NCBI RefSeq assembly: GCF_001905385.1
Contig: NZ_LIPF01000002.1
Location: 372,001 to 436,000, forward strand
Reading direction: 5' to 3'
DNA from: Streptomyces sp. CB02414
Lineage (GTDB): Bacteria > Actinomycetota > Actinomycetes > Streptomycetales > Streptomycetaceae
Length of the DNA stretch: 64,000 bases
Below are positions 40,981-49,046 of this stretch, piece after piece (the stretch's first letter is position 1; the number at the start of each line of letters is the position of its first letter). Below the pieces are notes generated by a model. That model did no database searches, had not been told where the DNA came from, and saw nothing but the letters and a program-made list of their open reading frames with translations. Made by a program: the position numbers and the translations under genes.

Positions 40981-41403
40981 ATGTACGAACCGATCCGCAC
41001 CAAGTCGGTCCACAGCACGATGGCCGGCGACACCTCGGACTTCCCCCACCGGTCCCGGAAGGAAGAGCTGGACATCCAGCTCGCGGGCCACCTCGCGGCA
41101 CTGCTCGCCGTCACGGACGAGCTGCGCACGCTGGCGCCCGACACCGACCTGGACACCGCCGCCGACCGGCTCGCCGAGCAGGTGACCCGGCTGCGGGGAG
41201 GCCAGGCGCCGGTCCGCGTGCCGGTGACCGCGGCCCGCCCCTCGGCCCGTCTGGCGGCCCTGCACCGCCGGGCGCACACCCTGGCGGGCCGCGCCCTGGT
41301 GGTGGCGGCCTCCCGCGCCGACACGGCGGTCGCGATCCTGACCGCAGAGCGCATGGACGCGCACGCCGCGGCCCTCGAGCCGCGCGAACTCGCGTCCCAC
41401 TGA
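40981..41403 (+). CDS. SCO4983-family protein
   Basis: 140 aa, soluble and helical: SRKEELDIQLAGHLAALLAVTDELRTL, TAADRLAEQVTRLRGGQAPV, RLAALHRRAHTLAGRALVVAASRADTAVAIL. This conserved Streptomyces protein of unknown role is found close to pckG. The helical repeats suggest a small bundle. It is followed by its own terminator. Confidence 0.8.
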   Translation: MYEPIRTKSVHSTMAGDTSDFPHRSRKEELDIQLAGHLAALLAVTDELRTLAPDTDLDTAADRLAEQVTRLRGGQAPVRVPVTAARPSARLAALHRRAHTLAGRALVVAASRADTAVAILTAERMDAHAAALEPRELASH

Positions 41404-41427
41404 GCCCTCCGGGCTCCCCGTACGGCC

Positions 41428-41463
41428 CCGGCCCGCGCGCACCCGCAGCGACGCGCGGGCCGG
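41428..41463 (+). terminator. Hairpin terminator after the SCO4983-family gene
   Basis: Perfect 12-base stem CCGGCCCGCGCG and complement, with a 12-base loop, 24 bp after the stop codon. Confidence 0.8.
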
Positions 41464-41551
41464 GTGCCATTCACTGCGTTGGCTTCAGCGGCGGTTCGCG
41501 TGTGCGCCGTGGGGCGGCTGGTGGTTGGCGGCTTTCCGTTGTTGGTGGTTG

Positions 41552-41586
41552 CTCGCGCAGTTCCCCGCGCCCCTTTGAGGGCGCGG
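41552..41586. repeat. Partial copy of a widespread Streptomyces GC-rich repeat
   Basis: CTCGCGCAGTTCCCCGCGCC followed by CCTTTGAGGGCGC resembles one arm and loop of the palindromic GCGCAGTTCCCCGCG elements scattered between Streptomyces genes. Here the second arm breaks off after the small inner stem GCGCCC/GGGCGC. The remainder of the 381-bp gap 41404-41784 holds two terminators and no gene. Confidence 0.4.
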
Positions 41587-41613
41587 ATCTCACCGGCGTT
41601 TTGAAATGTTGAA

Positions 41614-41654
41614 GGGCCGGGTCAGTCGCACGCCTTTGTGCGGTGACCCGGCCC
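41614..41654 (-). terminator. Hairpin downstream of pckG
   Basis: GGGCCGGGTCA pairs with TGACCCGGCCC, and an inner stem CGCAC/GTGCG closes a 6-base loop. It lies 130 bp past the pckG stop (minus strand) and is probably its terminator. Confidence 0.65.
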
Positions 41655-41784
41655 GGGTGGGAACTCCCCGTGCTCCGGGTACTGCTGAGCTACTGGAGCG
41701 TGGGGAGGTCCCCTCGTGGCCGGCCTTCGTGACGACTTCGCGGGTCAGGGCTAGTCGGACCGGCCACGGAGACTGCGGGGGACG

Positions 41785-43614
41785 TCAGCCCAGGCGCTGC
41801 ACCAGGGCCCGGTACTGGTCCCACAGCTCGGCGGGGGTGTGGTCGCCGAAGGTGTTCAGGTGCTCGGGGACGAGCGCCGCCTCCTCGCGCCACACCTCCT
41901 TGTCGACGCTGAGCAGGAACTCCAGGTCCGCGTCGGCGAGGTCGAGACCGTCGGTGTCCAGGGACTCCTTGGTCGGCAGCACGCCGATCGGGGTCTCGAC
42001 GCCGTCCGCCTTGCCCTCCAGGCGCTCCACGATCCACTTCAGGACGCGGCCGTTCTCACCGAAGCCGGGCCAGACGAACTTGCCGTCGTCGTCCTTACGG
42101 AACCAGTTGACGTAGTAGATCTTCGGCAGCTTCGACTGGTCCTTGTCCTTGGCCACGTCGACCCAGTGGCCCATGTAGTCGCCCATGTTGTAGCCGCAGA
42201 ACGGCAGCATGGCGAACGGGTCGCGGCGCAGCTCGCCGACCTTGCCCTCGGCGGCGGCGGTCTTCTCGGAGGCCACGTTGGCGCCGAGGAAGACGCCGTG
42301 GTTCCAGTCGAAGGACTCGGTGACCAGCGGTACGGCGGTGGCGCGGCGGCCGCCGAAGAGGATCGCCGAGATCGGCACGCCCTTGGGGTCCTCCCACTCC
42401 GGCGCGATGATCGGGCACTGCGCGGCGGGGGTGGTGAAGCGGGCGTTGGGGTGCGCGGCGGGCGTGCCGGACTCGGGCGTCCAGTCGTTGCCCTTCCAGT
42501 CCGTGAGGTGGGCCGGGGTCTCCTCGGTCATGCCCTCCCACCACACGTCGCCGTCGTCGGTGAGGGCGACGTTGGTGAAGACGGAGTTGCCCCACAGGGT
42601 CTTCATCGCGTTGGCGTTGGTGTGCTCGCCGGTGCCGGGCGCGACGCCGAAGAAACCGGCCTCGGGGTTGATGGCGTACAGGCGGCCGTCCTCGCCGAAG
42701 CGCATCCAGGCGATGTCGTCGCCGATGGTCTCCACGGTCCAGCCGGAGATCGTGGGCTCCAGCATGGCGAGGTTGGTCTTGCCGCAGGCCGACGGGAAGG
42801 CGGCGGCGACGTACTTGGGCTCGCCGGTGGGCGGGGTCAGCTTCAGCACCAGCATGTGCTCGGCGAGCCAGCCCTCGTCGCGGGCCATGACCGAGGCGAT
42901 GCGCAGGGCGTAGCACTTCTTGCCGAGCAGGGCGTTGCCGCCGTAGCCGGAGCCGTAGGACCAGATCTCGCGGTCCTCGGGGAAGTGCGAGATGTACTTG
43001 GTGCTGTTGCAGGGCCACGGAACGTCCCGCTGACCCTCCTCCAGAGGGGCGCCGAGGGTGTGCACGGCCTTGACGAAGAAGCCCTCGTCGCCCAGCTCGT
43101 CCAGGACCGGCTGTCCCATGCGGGTCATGGTGCGCATGGAGACGGCGACGTACGCGGAGTCGGTGATCTCGACACCCAGCGCGGAGAGCGGGGAGCCGAG
43201 GGGGCCCATGCAGAAGGGCACGACGTACATGGTGCGGCCGCGCATGGAGCCGCGGAACAGGCCGCCTTCACCCTTCTCCCCGGTGAAGATCTCCCGCATC
43301 TCGGCGGGGTCCTTCCAGTGGTTGGTCGGGCCGGCGTCCTCCTCCTTCGCGGAGCAGATGAAGGTCCGGTCCTCGACGCGCGCGACGTCGGAGGGGTCGG
43401 AGGCCGCGTAGTACGAGTTGGGGCGCTTGATGGGGTCGAGCTTGCGGAAGGTGCCCTTCTCGACGAGCTCCCCGCACAGGCGCTCGTACTCGGCCTCGGA
43501 TCCGTCACACCAGACCACCTGGTCCGGCTGGGTCAGTTCGGCGATCTCGTTCACCCACGAGATCAGCTCATGGTGGTTGGTGGGGACGGGGGGAGCAGCG
43601 ATGTCGCGCGCCAC
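41785..43614 (-). CDS. pckG: Phosphoenolpyruvate carboxykinase (GTP)
   Basis: 609 aa from GTG 43614 with AGGAG upstream; a longer frame to 43701 is unlikely. GTP-type PEPCK motifs: P-loop [15 protein letters not shown] (about residue 280), the kinase-2-like [15 protein letters not shown], the reactive-Cys loop within FPSACGKTN, and [16 protein letters not shown]. It catalyses oxaloacetate + GTP to PEP + GDP + CO2 at the start of gluconeogenesis. Full length, nothing missing. Confidence 0.97.
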   Translation of the reverse strand: MARDIAAPPVPTNHHELISWVNEIAELTQPDQVVWCDGSEAEYERLCGELVEKGTFRKLDPIKRPNSYYAASDPSDVARVEDRTFICSAKEEDAGPTNHWKDPAEMREIFTGEKGEGGLFRGSMRGRTMYVVPFCMGPLGSPLSALGVEITDSAYVAVSMRTMTRMGQPVLDELGDEGFFVKAVHTLGAPLEEGQRDVPWPCNSTKYISHFPEDREIWSYGSGYGGNALLGKKCYALRIASVMARDEGWLAEHMLVLKLTPPTGEPKYVAAAFPSACGKTNLAMLEPTISGWTVETIGDDIAWMRFGEDGRLYAINPEAGFFGVAPGTGEHTNANAMKTLWGNSVFTNVALTDDGDVWWEGMTEETPAHLTDWKGNDWTPESGTPAAHPNARFTTPAAQCPIIAPEWEDPKGVPISAILFGGRRATAVPLVTESFDWNHGVFLGANVASEKTAAAEGKVGELRRDPFAMLPFCGYNMGDYMGHWVDVAKDKDQSKLPKIYYVNWFRKDDDGKFVWPGFGENGRVLKWIVERLEGKADGVETPIGVLPTKESLDTDGLDLADADLEFLLSVDKEVWREEAALVPEHLNTFGDHTPAELWDQYRALVQRLG

Positions 43615-43690
43615 GATTGCTCCTAAATGAGGGGTTTTTTGTTTGGGGGCCCCGTGGGGGCTGCGACCCGGATGCGTGACGTTGTCCTCT

Positions 43691-43745
43691 TGGGCGCTCA
43701 TCCGGTGTCGACCGCACTCATTTGATCATCCGACGTAAGCGCCCA
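43691..43745. promoter_or_regulatory. Long-spaced inverted repeat upstream of pckG
   Basis: TGGGCGCT (43691-43698) and AGCGCCCA (43738-43745) are perfect complements 39 bases apart in the pckG upstream region. It may be a pair of half-sites or chance in GC-rich DNA. Confidence 0.3.
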
Positions 43746-43878
43746 TCTGTCCAGAGGGCGTCACACCTGAGCGGCGTGAGGATCGCCACGTGCCCGCATC
43801 GGGGATTTTGGGGGGATGCGCGGCCGGGTACCCCGTGAGACGATGACCACTCAGGAACGTCCAGGCTCCGTACTGATA

Positions 43879-43905
43879 CGTAACTTACGGTCCCGTAGGT
43901 ACGAT
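43879..43905 (+). promoter_or_regulatory. Leaderless promoter and imperfect inverted repeat before the hemolysin III gene
   Basis: A TACGAT -10 box at 43900-43905 ends 6 bases before the ATG at 43912, so transcription would start at or near the start codon. Overlapping it, CGTAACTTACGG and CCGTAGGTACG form an imperfect inverted repeat, a possible repressor site. No ribosome site is present. Confidence 0.45.
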
Positions 43906-43911
43906 GCGCCC

Positions 43912-44616
43912 ATGACTGCGTCCGTCCCCGACGCGCCCGAGGACACGCCGGCCGCCGGCCGCGGTCCCGTGGCGCTCTCCCTGCCGCATCCGGTCAAGCC
44001 CAAGCTGCGCGGCTGGCTCCACCTCGGCATGTTCCCGGCCGTGCTGGTGGCGGGCCTGGTGCTCACCGCCCTCGCCGAGTCCCCCGAGGGCCGCATCGCC
44101 TGCGGGATCTACGTCCTGACGGCCTGCCTGCTGTTCGGCGTCAGCGCCCTCTACCACCGGGGCAACTGGAGCCCGCGCATGGACGGCGTCCTGCGCCGTC
44201 TCGACCACGCCAACATCTTCCTGATCATCGCGGGCACCTACACCCCGCTGACGATGCTGCTGCTGCCCGAGGCCAAGGGCCAGTGGCTGCTGTGGGGCAT
44301 CTGGGCGGCCGCCGCGGCGGGCATCGTCTTCCGCGTCTTCTGGGTCGGCGCCCCGCGCTGGCTCTACACCCCCTGCTACCTCGCCATGGGCTGGGCCGCC
44401 GTCTTCTACCTCCCCGAGTTCATGCGGGCGGGTGGCATCGCCGTCCTGGTCCTGGTGATCGTGGGCGGTCTGCTCTACAGCGCGGGCGGCGTCATCTACG
44501 GCATCAAGCGCCCCAACCCCTCACCCCGCTGGTTCGGCTTCCACGAGGTCTTCCACTCCTTCACGCTGGCCGCCTTCATCGCGCACTACGTGGGGATCTC
44601 GCTGGTCGCGTACTAG
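43912..44616 (+). CDS. trhA: Hemolysin III / TrhA-family membrane protein
   Basis: 234 aa with seven predicted spans and the PAQR/HlyIII metal motif residues: FGVSALYHRGNWSPRMDGVLRRLDHANIFLIIAGTYTPL (Ser/His and Asp-His) and the late HEVFHSFTLAAFIAHY. GFHEVFH supplies the two C-terminal histidines. Family members affect membrane lipid balance; hemolysis is not implied. Probably leaderless from ATG 43912. Confidence 0.9.
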   Translation: MTASVPDAPEDTPAAGRGPVALSLPHPVKPKLRGWLHLGMFPAVLVAGLVLTALAESPEGRIACGIYVLTACLLFGVSALYHRGNWSPRMDGVLRRLDHANIFLIIAGTYTPLTMLLLPEAKGQWLLWGIWAAAAAGIVFRVFWVGAPRWLYTPCYLAMGWAAVFYLPEFMRAGGIAVLVLVIVGGLLYSAGGVIYGIKRPNPSPRWFGFHEVFHSFTLAAFIAHYVGISLVAY

Positions 44617-44689
44617 CTGGTCGCGGTGGCCCACCGGACGTACGGAAACCCCCGGGCCCGCGCCCCACTCCCCGTGGCATCCTGACCGC

Positions 44690-45421
44690 GTGAACGGACC
44701 CGAGATCCACGTCGAATTCGCCCCCGAACTGCACCTGTTCGTCCCGCGGGCCCGCCCCACCGGCGCCACCCGCGCCGCCACCGACGGCGTCTCCACCCTC
44801 GGCCACGTCGTCGAGTCCCTCGGCGTCCCGCTGACCGAGGTCGGCACGCTCCTCGTCGACGGCCGTGAGGTGGCGCCCGGACACGTGCCGGCCGGCGGCG
44901 AGTCGGTGAGCGTGCGTGCCGTCGAGCGCCCGCAGCGGGTCCCGGGCGCTCCCCTGCGCTTCCTGCTCGACGTGCACCTGGGCACCCTCGCCCGCCGGCT
45001 GCGACTGCTCGGCGTGGACACGTCCTACGAGTCCACCGACCTCGGCGACCCGGCGCTCGCCGCGCTGTCGGCGGCCGAGAAGCGGGTCATGCTCAGCCGC
45101 GACCGGGGCCTGCTGCGCCGCCGCGAGCTGTGGGCCGGCGCCTACGTCTACAGCACCCGCCCCGAGGACCAGCTCCGCGAGGTGCTGGACCGGTTCCGGC
45201 CCGAACTGCGCCCGTGGACGCGGTGCACCGCCTGCAACGGGCTGCTGAGGAAGGCGTCCAAGGACGAGGTGGCCGACCAGCTCAAGGGCGGCACTCAGCG
45301 GTCGTACGACGTGTTCGCGCAGTGCCGGGAGTGCGGGCGGGCGTACTGGAAGGGCGCGCACCACGAGCAGCTGGAGGCCATCGTGGAGCGCGCCCTCACC
45401 GAGTCGCGGCGCGAGCGTTAG
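44690..45421 (+). CDS. Mut7-C RNase-domain protein with ubiquitin-like N-terminus
   Basis: 243 aa. N-terminal ThiS/ubiquitin-like fold (about 5-85, VEFAPELHLFVPRARP, VDGREVAPGHVPAGGESVSV). The Mut7-C PIN-like domain follows (RFLLDVHLGTLARRLRLLGVDT, VMLSRDRGLLRRRELW) with conserved acidic residues. A zinc ribbon (RCTACNGLL and QCRECGRAYWKG) ends the protein. Predicted RNA-cleaving protein. GTG start without ribosome site, 7 bases after CATCCT, suggests a leaderless message. Its TAG overlaps the convergent oxidase gene stop. Confidence 0.88.
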   Translation: MNGPEIHVEFAPELHLFVPRARPTGATRAATDGVSTLGHVVESLGVPLTEVGTLLVDGREVAPGHVPAGGESVSVRAVERPQRVPGAPLRFLLDVHLGTLARRLRLLGVDTSYESTDLGDPALAALSAAEKRVMLSRDRGLLRRRELWAGAYVYSTRPEDQLREVLDRFRPELRPWTRCTACNGLLRKASKDEVADQLKGGTQRSYDVFAQCRECGRAYWKGAHHEQLEAIVERALTESRRER

Positions 45422-47856
45422 CGCTTGCCGCGCACGTCGCCCTTTCCGCAGGCCACGCCGTCGCGGTTGCGGTCCAGCTTCAGCGGGTCGTCCTTGCCGT
45501 TGACCTTCAGGCGGCCGTAGTCGTGCTCCTTCAGCCAGGTGCAGCGGTCGGCCGTCGTCGCCTTCACCTCCTCGGGGAAGGCGGTCGGCACGCACACGTT
45601 GGCGGAGCCGTAGTGCCGGTCGCAGCCGGAGACGGTGGGGCTGACCGGCTGGGAGGCGCGCTTGTCGCCGGGCCCGGTCACCTTGCCCTTCGGGGCGTCG
45701 GCGAAGGAGTGGACGTGGGCGGAGGCGTCCTTGGTGCTGAGCGCCTGCGGGCCGTCGAGGTGCACCCACTCCGCCACCGAGGGCACGCCGTTGGCGTCGA
45801 CCGCGAAGAGCATGTACCAGCCGGGCGGGGCCAGGTTGGGGTTGCTGGTGACGTTGAGATCGACGTTGTCGCCGTCGACGGACAGCGGCAGGTCGACGAA
45901 GCGCTGGTTCGGGTCGGAGGAGTGGGTGACGGCGGCGGGGCGGATCAGCTCGGCCTTGGCGATCGGCCGGTCGACGGTGATCCGCTGTGTGTCGCCGTAG
46001 TTCCACTCGGTGTCGATGACCGAGGTGATCGTCGGACGCTCGCCCTTGAGCAGGTAGGGCGGGGTGTAGATCGACACGTCGTGGTTCCAGGAGCCGTTGC
46101 CCGGGTTGTCGCCCGTCGTCATCACGCGGCCGTCGGGGAGGAGGAAGGCCGAGGAGTGGTAGCCGCGGGCCTCGGGGTCGACGGCCACCGGGTCGAAGGT
46201 CTCGGTCGCCGGGTCGAAGATCGACGTCTCGAAGACCGGGTTGGCCCGGTTGTGCAGGGCGCCGCCGGTCTCCAGGACCTTGCCGTCGGGCAGCAGCACC
46301 GCGGAGACGTACATCTTGCCCTGGTCACCGGTCTGCGGGACGGGACCGTTGCCGAGGTCGACGGTGCCCTGCGGGAGCGGCGGGCCGGCGACATACGTGG
46401 GGTTGGGCTGCTTGAGGTCGATGATGTCGGTGAGGCGGTTGGCGTCCGGGTTGGAGTCGATGTTGCCGCCGCCGATGGTCAGCACCTTCTGATCCTGCGC
46501 CGGGGGCAGCAGCACGCTCATCGACTGGTCCCGCTCGTCCTTGCGCTGGAGGCCGGGGACCTCGGTGATGGTGTTGGCCTCGTAGTCGTAGATCGCCGAG
46601 CCGGTGCCGGGGATGTTGTTGCCGAAGACGTGGCTGCCGGAGTAGAAGAGGCGGCCGTCCTGCATGAGGATCATCGACGGGTACAGGCCCCAGTAGGACC
46701 AGGTCTGGTTGACCTGCCAGGTCGGCAGCCACTTCTGCTGCTCGTCCGACCACAGGTCCGCCGTCACCGAGCCGGTGGAGTCCTCGCGCAGGCCGCCGAA
46801 GGAGATGACGTCGCCGTTGCCGAGGATGGTCGCCGACGGGTACCAGTGGCCGTCGTTCATGTCGTTGGTCTTGAGGTAGGTCTCGGTCTCCGGGTCGAAG
46901 ATGTACGAGTCCTTGTAGCCCTGGTAGCCGATCGTGCCGTCCGCCGACGGGTAGCCGGCGTTGCCGCTCATGACCAGGACGCGGCCGTCCTTGAGCTGGA
47001 CGTGCCCGGCGCAGAACATGTCCTTGGGCGTCGGGATCGTCTTGTAGTCGCCGGTCTCAGGGTCGTACACCGCCGACGTGAAGGTGCCCGCCTCGAACAT
47101 CTCCGGGTCGTTGCCGGAGCCCGCGATCAGCAGCACCTTGCCGTTGTGCAGGACGACGGAGTGCATGGAGCGGACCGGGTTCTTCGTGGGCAGCACGTCC
47201 CAGCGGCCGTTGGCGCACTCCTCGGCGGTGGCCGTGCAGTCCGGGTCCGGGACCGGGTCGGCGACCTGCTCCATCGTGTAGTCGTCCGTGGTCACGGAGC
47301 CGGTGCCGTAGACGGAGACGCCCCAGCTGATGCGGTCGGTGCCGGCCGGGACCTCGGGGGTGCGGACGCTCGCCTCGGTCCAGCCGGCCGCCATGTCCAG
47401 GGTCTTGAGGTCGGTCCAGTACTGCCAGCCCGCGGTGGTGTCGTGCCGGAAGAGCGTGAGGGAGGCGTCCGGGGTCGTCGACTTGTACCAGAGGGACAGG
47501 TCGTACTGCTTGCCCTCCGTCACCACCGGCGCGCACTCGGCGGACTCGGTGATCAGGGCCTTGCGGTCGCCGTCGGTCCGGCGGGTCAGCTCGACCTTCA
47601 TGGCCTTGGTGCCGGAGTGGGCGTCGGCGACCGTCTCGAAGGTGAAGTCGTTGTCGCCCCAGCCGGACTTCTCCCAGCAGTACGGCATGTCGCCGGTGCC
47701 GGCGGTCTCGAAGCCGGGGTTGGTGATCAGGTTGGCGGCGGAGGCGGACTGCGGCGCGGTCAGGAGGAGGCCGCCGGTGAGGGCGGACACCGCCAGGAGG
47801 GCGGAGGTCCGGCGTCCAGGGGTCCGGCGCGCGAATCTTCGCGGTCTGCTTCTCAT
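45418..47856 (-). CDS. Secreted GlxA-like radical-copper oxidase with CBM and Excalibur domain
   Basis: 812 aa. Signal peptide about 1-40, a carbohydrate-binding-type beta domain (about 42-205, NLITNPGFETAG), then a Kelch/galactose-oxidase propeller and C-terminal DUF1929 Ig-like domain. The galactose-oxidase ligands are all present: C282 (MFCAGH), Y339 (HWYPS), Y566-H567 (GYHSSA) and H645 (AVTHSS). A C-terminal Excalibur-type domain ends in LDRNRDGVACG. GlxA of S. lividans oxidises a surface glycan made by CslA; here three glycosyltransferase genes precede it with ATGA/GTGA overlaps, suggesting a similar partnership. CBM and Excalibur parts are additions relative to GlxA. Confidence 0.88.
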   Translation of the reverse strand: MRSRPRRFARRTPGRRTSALLAVSALTGGLLLTAPQSASAANLITNPGFETAGTGDMPYCWEKSGWGDNDFTFETVADAHSGTKAMKVELTRRTDGDRKALITESAECAPVVTEGKQYDLSLWYKSTTPDASLTLFRHDTTAGWQYWTDLKTLDMAAGWTEASVRTPEVPAGTDRISWGVSVYGTGSVTTDDYTMEQVADPVPDPDCTATAEECANGRWDVLPTKNPVRSMHSVVLHNGKVLLIAGSGNDPEMFEAGTFTSAVYDPETGDYKTIPTPKDMFCAGHVQLKDGRVLVMSGNAGYPSADGTIGYQGYKDSYIFDPETETYLKTNDMNDGHWYPSATILGNGDVISFGGLREDSTGSVTADLWSDEQQKWLPTWQVNQTWSYWGLYPSMILMQDGRLFYSGSHVFGNNIPGTGSAIYDYEANTITEVPGLQRKDERDQSMSVLLPPAQDQKVLTIGGGNIDSNPDANRLTDIIDLKQPNPTYVAGPPLPQGTVDLGNGPVPQTGDQGKMYVSAVLLPDGKVLETGGALHNRANPVFETSIFDPATETFDPVAVDPEARGYHSSAFLLPDGRVMTTGDNPGNGSWNHDVSIYTPPYLLKGERPTITSVIDTEWNYGDTQRITVDRPIAKAELIRPAAVTHSSDPNQRFVDLPLSVDGDNVDLNVTSNPNLAPPGWYMLFAVDANGVPSVAEWVHLDGPQALSTKDASAHVHSFADAPKGKVTGPGDKRASQPVSPTVSGCDRHYGSANVCVPTAFPEEVKATTADRCTWLKEHDYGRLKVNGKDDPLKLDRNRDGVACGKGDVRGKR

Positions 47857-49046
47857 GCGTCACTCCTTGCTGTGCGGGCTGCCGTACGGCGTCGGCGCGG
47901 GAGGTACACGAGCGCTTCGGTCCCGGCGAAGCGCAGGACGAAGGTGATGACGAGGGCGAGGGCGGTGGCGGGCAGCACCGCCAGCCCGAACTGGCCGACG
48001 AGCAGGGCGATCAGCGGGATGCGCAGCACCAGGTCGGCGTTGGCGATCAGCGCGAACCGCGCGGTCCGGTCGGCCCAGTGCCGGTGCCGGCGCCGGTCGC
48101 GGAAGAGCAGCCGCTCCAGGAGCAGGAAGTTCCAGGCGACGCCGAACTGGTTGGCGGCGATCTCGGCGGGCAGGTAGTGCACGCCCGCCTCGGTGAGCGC
48201 CCACAGGGCGGCCAGGTTCGGTACGAAGCCGCTCAGCCCGATCAGCCCGAAGACGACCATGCGGGCCAGCGGTGAGGCGGTGCGGAGACCGGCCAGGTGG
48301 CGCAGGAAGCGCACGCCCTCCCGCGCCGTGGACTTGGACTCGCCCGCGAAGCGCTCCTCGAAGACGAACGGCACCTCGGTGACGGTCTGGGGGCGGCTGC
48401 GGACGGCCAGTTCGAGGAGGATCTTGTAGCCGAGCGGCTTGAGCACATCGGCGGTGACCTCGCTGCGGCGGATGGCGAAGAAGCCGCTCATCGGGTCGCT
48501 GATGCCGTGCAGACGGCGCGGGAAGAGCGCCTTGGTCAGCCAGGTCGCCGCGCGCGAGACCGCGATCCGGTAGCTGCCCGCGAGTCCGGCGCGGCTGCCG
48601 CCCTTGACGTAGCGGGAGGCGACGACGAGCCCGGCGTTCGCCCGTTCGCCGGTGGCGACCAGCTCCGGCACCAGGGACGGCGGGTGCTGGCAGTCGCCGT
48701 CCATGACGACGATCCAGTCCGACCCGGCCGCCCGCATGCCCTCGACGACGGCACCGCCGAGCCCGCCGGAGGGTTCGTCGCGGTGCAGGACGGTGACCGG
48801 GAAGGGGCAGTCGGGGGCCGCCGCGCGGATCACGTCCGGGGTGTCGTCGGTGGAGTCGTCCACGAAGACGACCTCGCAGGGCAGCCGCGCGGGCACCGAC
48901 TCGGTGATCAGGCCCAGCAGCCGCCGTACGTTGCCGGACTCGTTGAAGGTCGGTACGACGATGGTGACGGCGCCCGGCTCGGGCACCTCCGAGGCGCTGA
49001 CGGCCGGAGTCCCCAGCTCGCCGGGGACGGTGGACTCGTGGCTCAT
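47853..49046 (-). CDS. GT2 glycosyltransferase fused to GtrA-like membrane domain (DPM1 type)
   Basis: 397 aa from ATG 49046. N-terminal polyprenol-phosphate glycosyltransferase: VTIVVPTFNESGNVRRLLGLI, VVFVDDSTDDTPDVI, WIVVMDGDCQHPP and FPRRLHGISDPMSGFFAIRR. The GtrA-like four-span domain follows (about 260-385, VVFGLIGLSGFVPNLAALWAL). It probably makes or moves a polyprenyl-phosphate sugar for the neighbouring GT39-like enzyme. Start and stop codons overlap both neighbours by four bases. Confidence 0.88.
   Translation of the reverse strand: MSHESTVPGELGTPAVSASEVPEPGAVTIVVPTFNESGNVRRLLGLITESVPARLPCEVVFVDDSTDDTPDVIRAAAPDCPFPVTVLHRDEPSGGLGGAVVEGMRAAGSDWIVVMDGDCQHPPSLVPELVATGERANAGLVVASRYVKGGSRAGLAGSYRIAVSRAATWLTKALFPRRLHGISDPMSGFFAIRRSEVTADVLKPLGYKILLELAVRSRPQTVTEVPFVFEERFAGESKSTAREGVRFLRHLAGLRTASPLARMVVFGLIGLSGFVPNLAALWALTEAGVHYLPAEIAANQFGVAWNFLLLERLLFRDRRRHRHWADRTARFALIANADLVLRIPLIALLVGQFGLAVLPATALALVITFVLRFAGTEALVYLPRRRRTAARTARSDA

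Noticed and set aside
41660..41702. tRNA-like D-arm on the minus strand (GTAGCTCAGCAG... with GCTC/GAGC pairing)
   Set aside because: No matching acceptor stem, anticodon arm or TTC-containing T arm could be folded in the next 70 bases, so it is not called a tRNA.
45130..48177. Plus-strand ORF of 1015 codons
   Set aside because: Antisense to the copper oxidase gene, which has a signal peptide and catalytic residues; the plus frame has low-complexity Val/Gly/Arg/Asp sequence.
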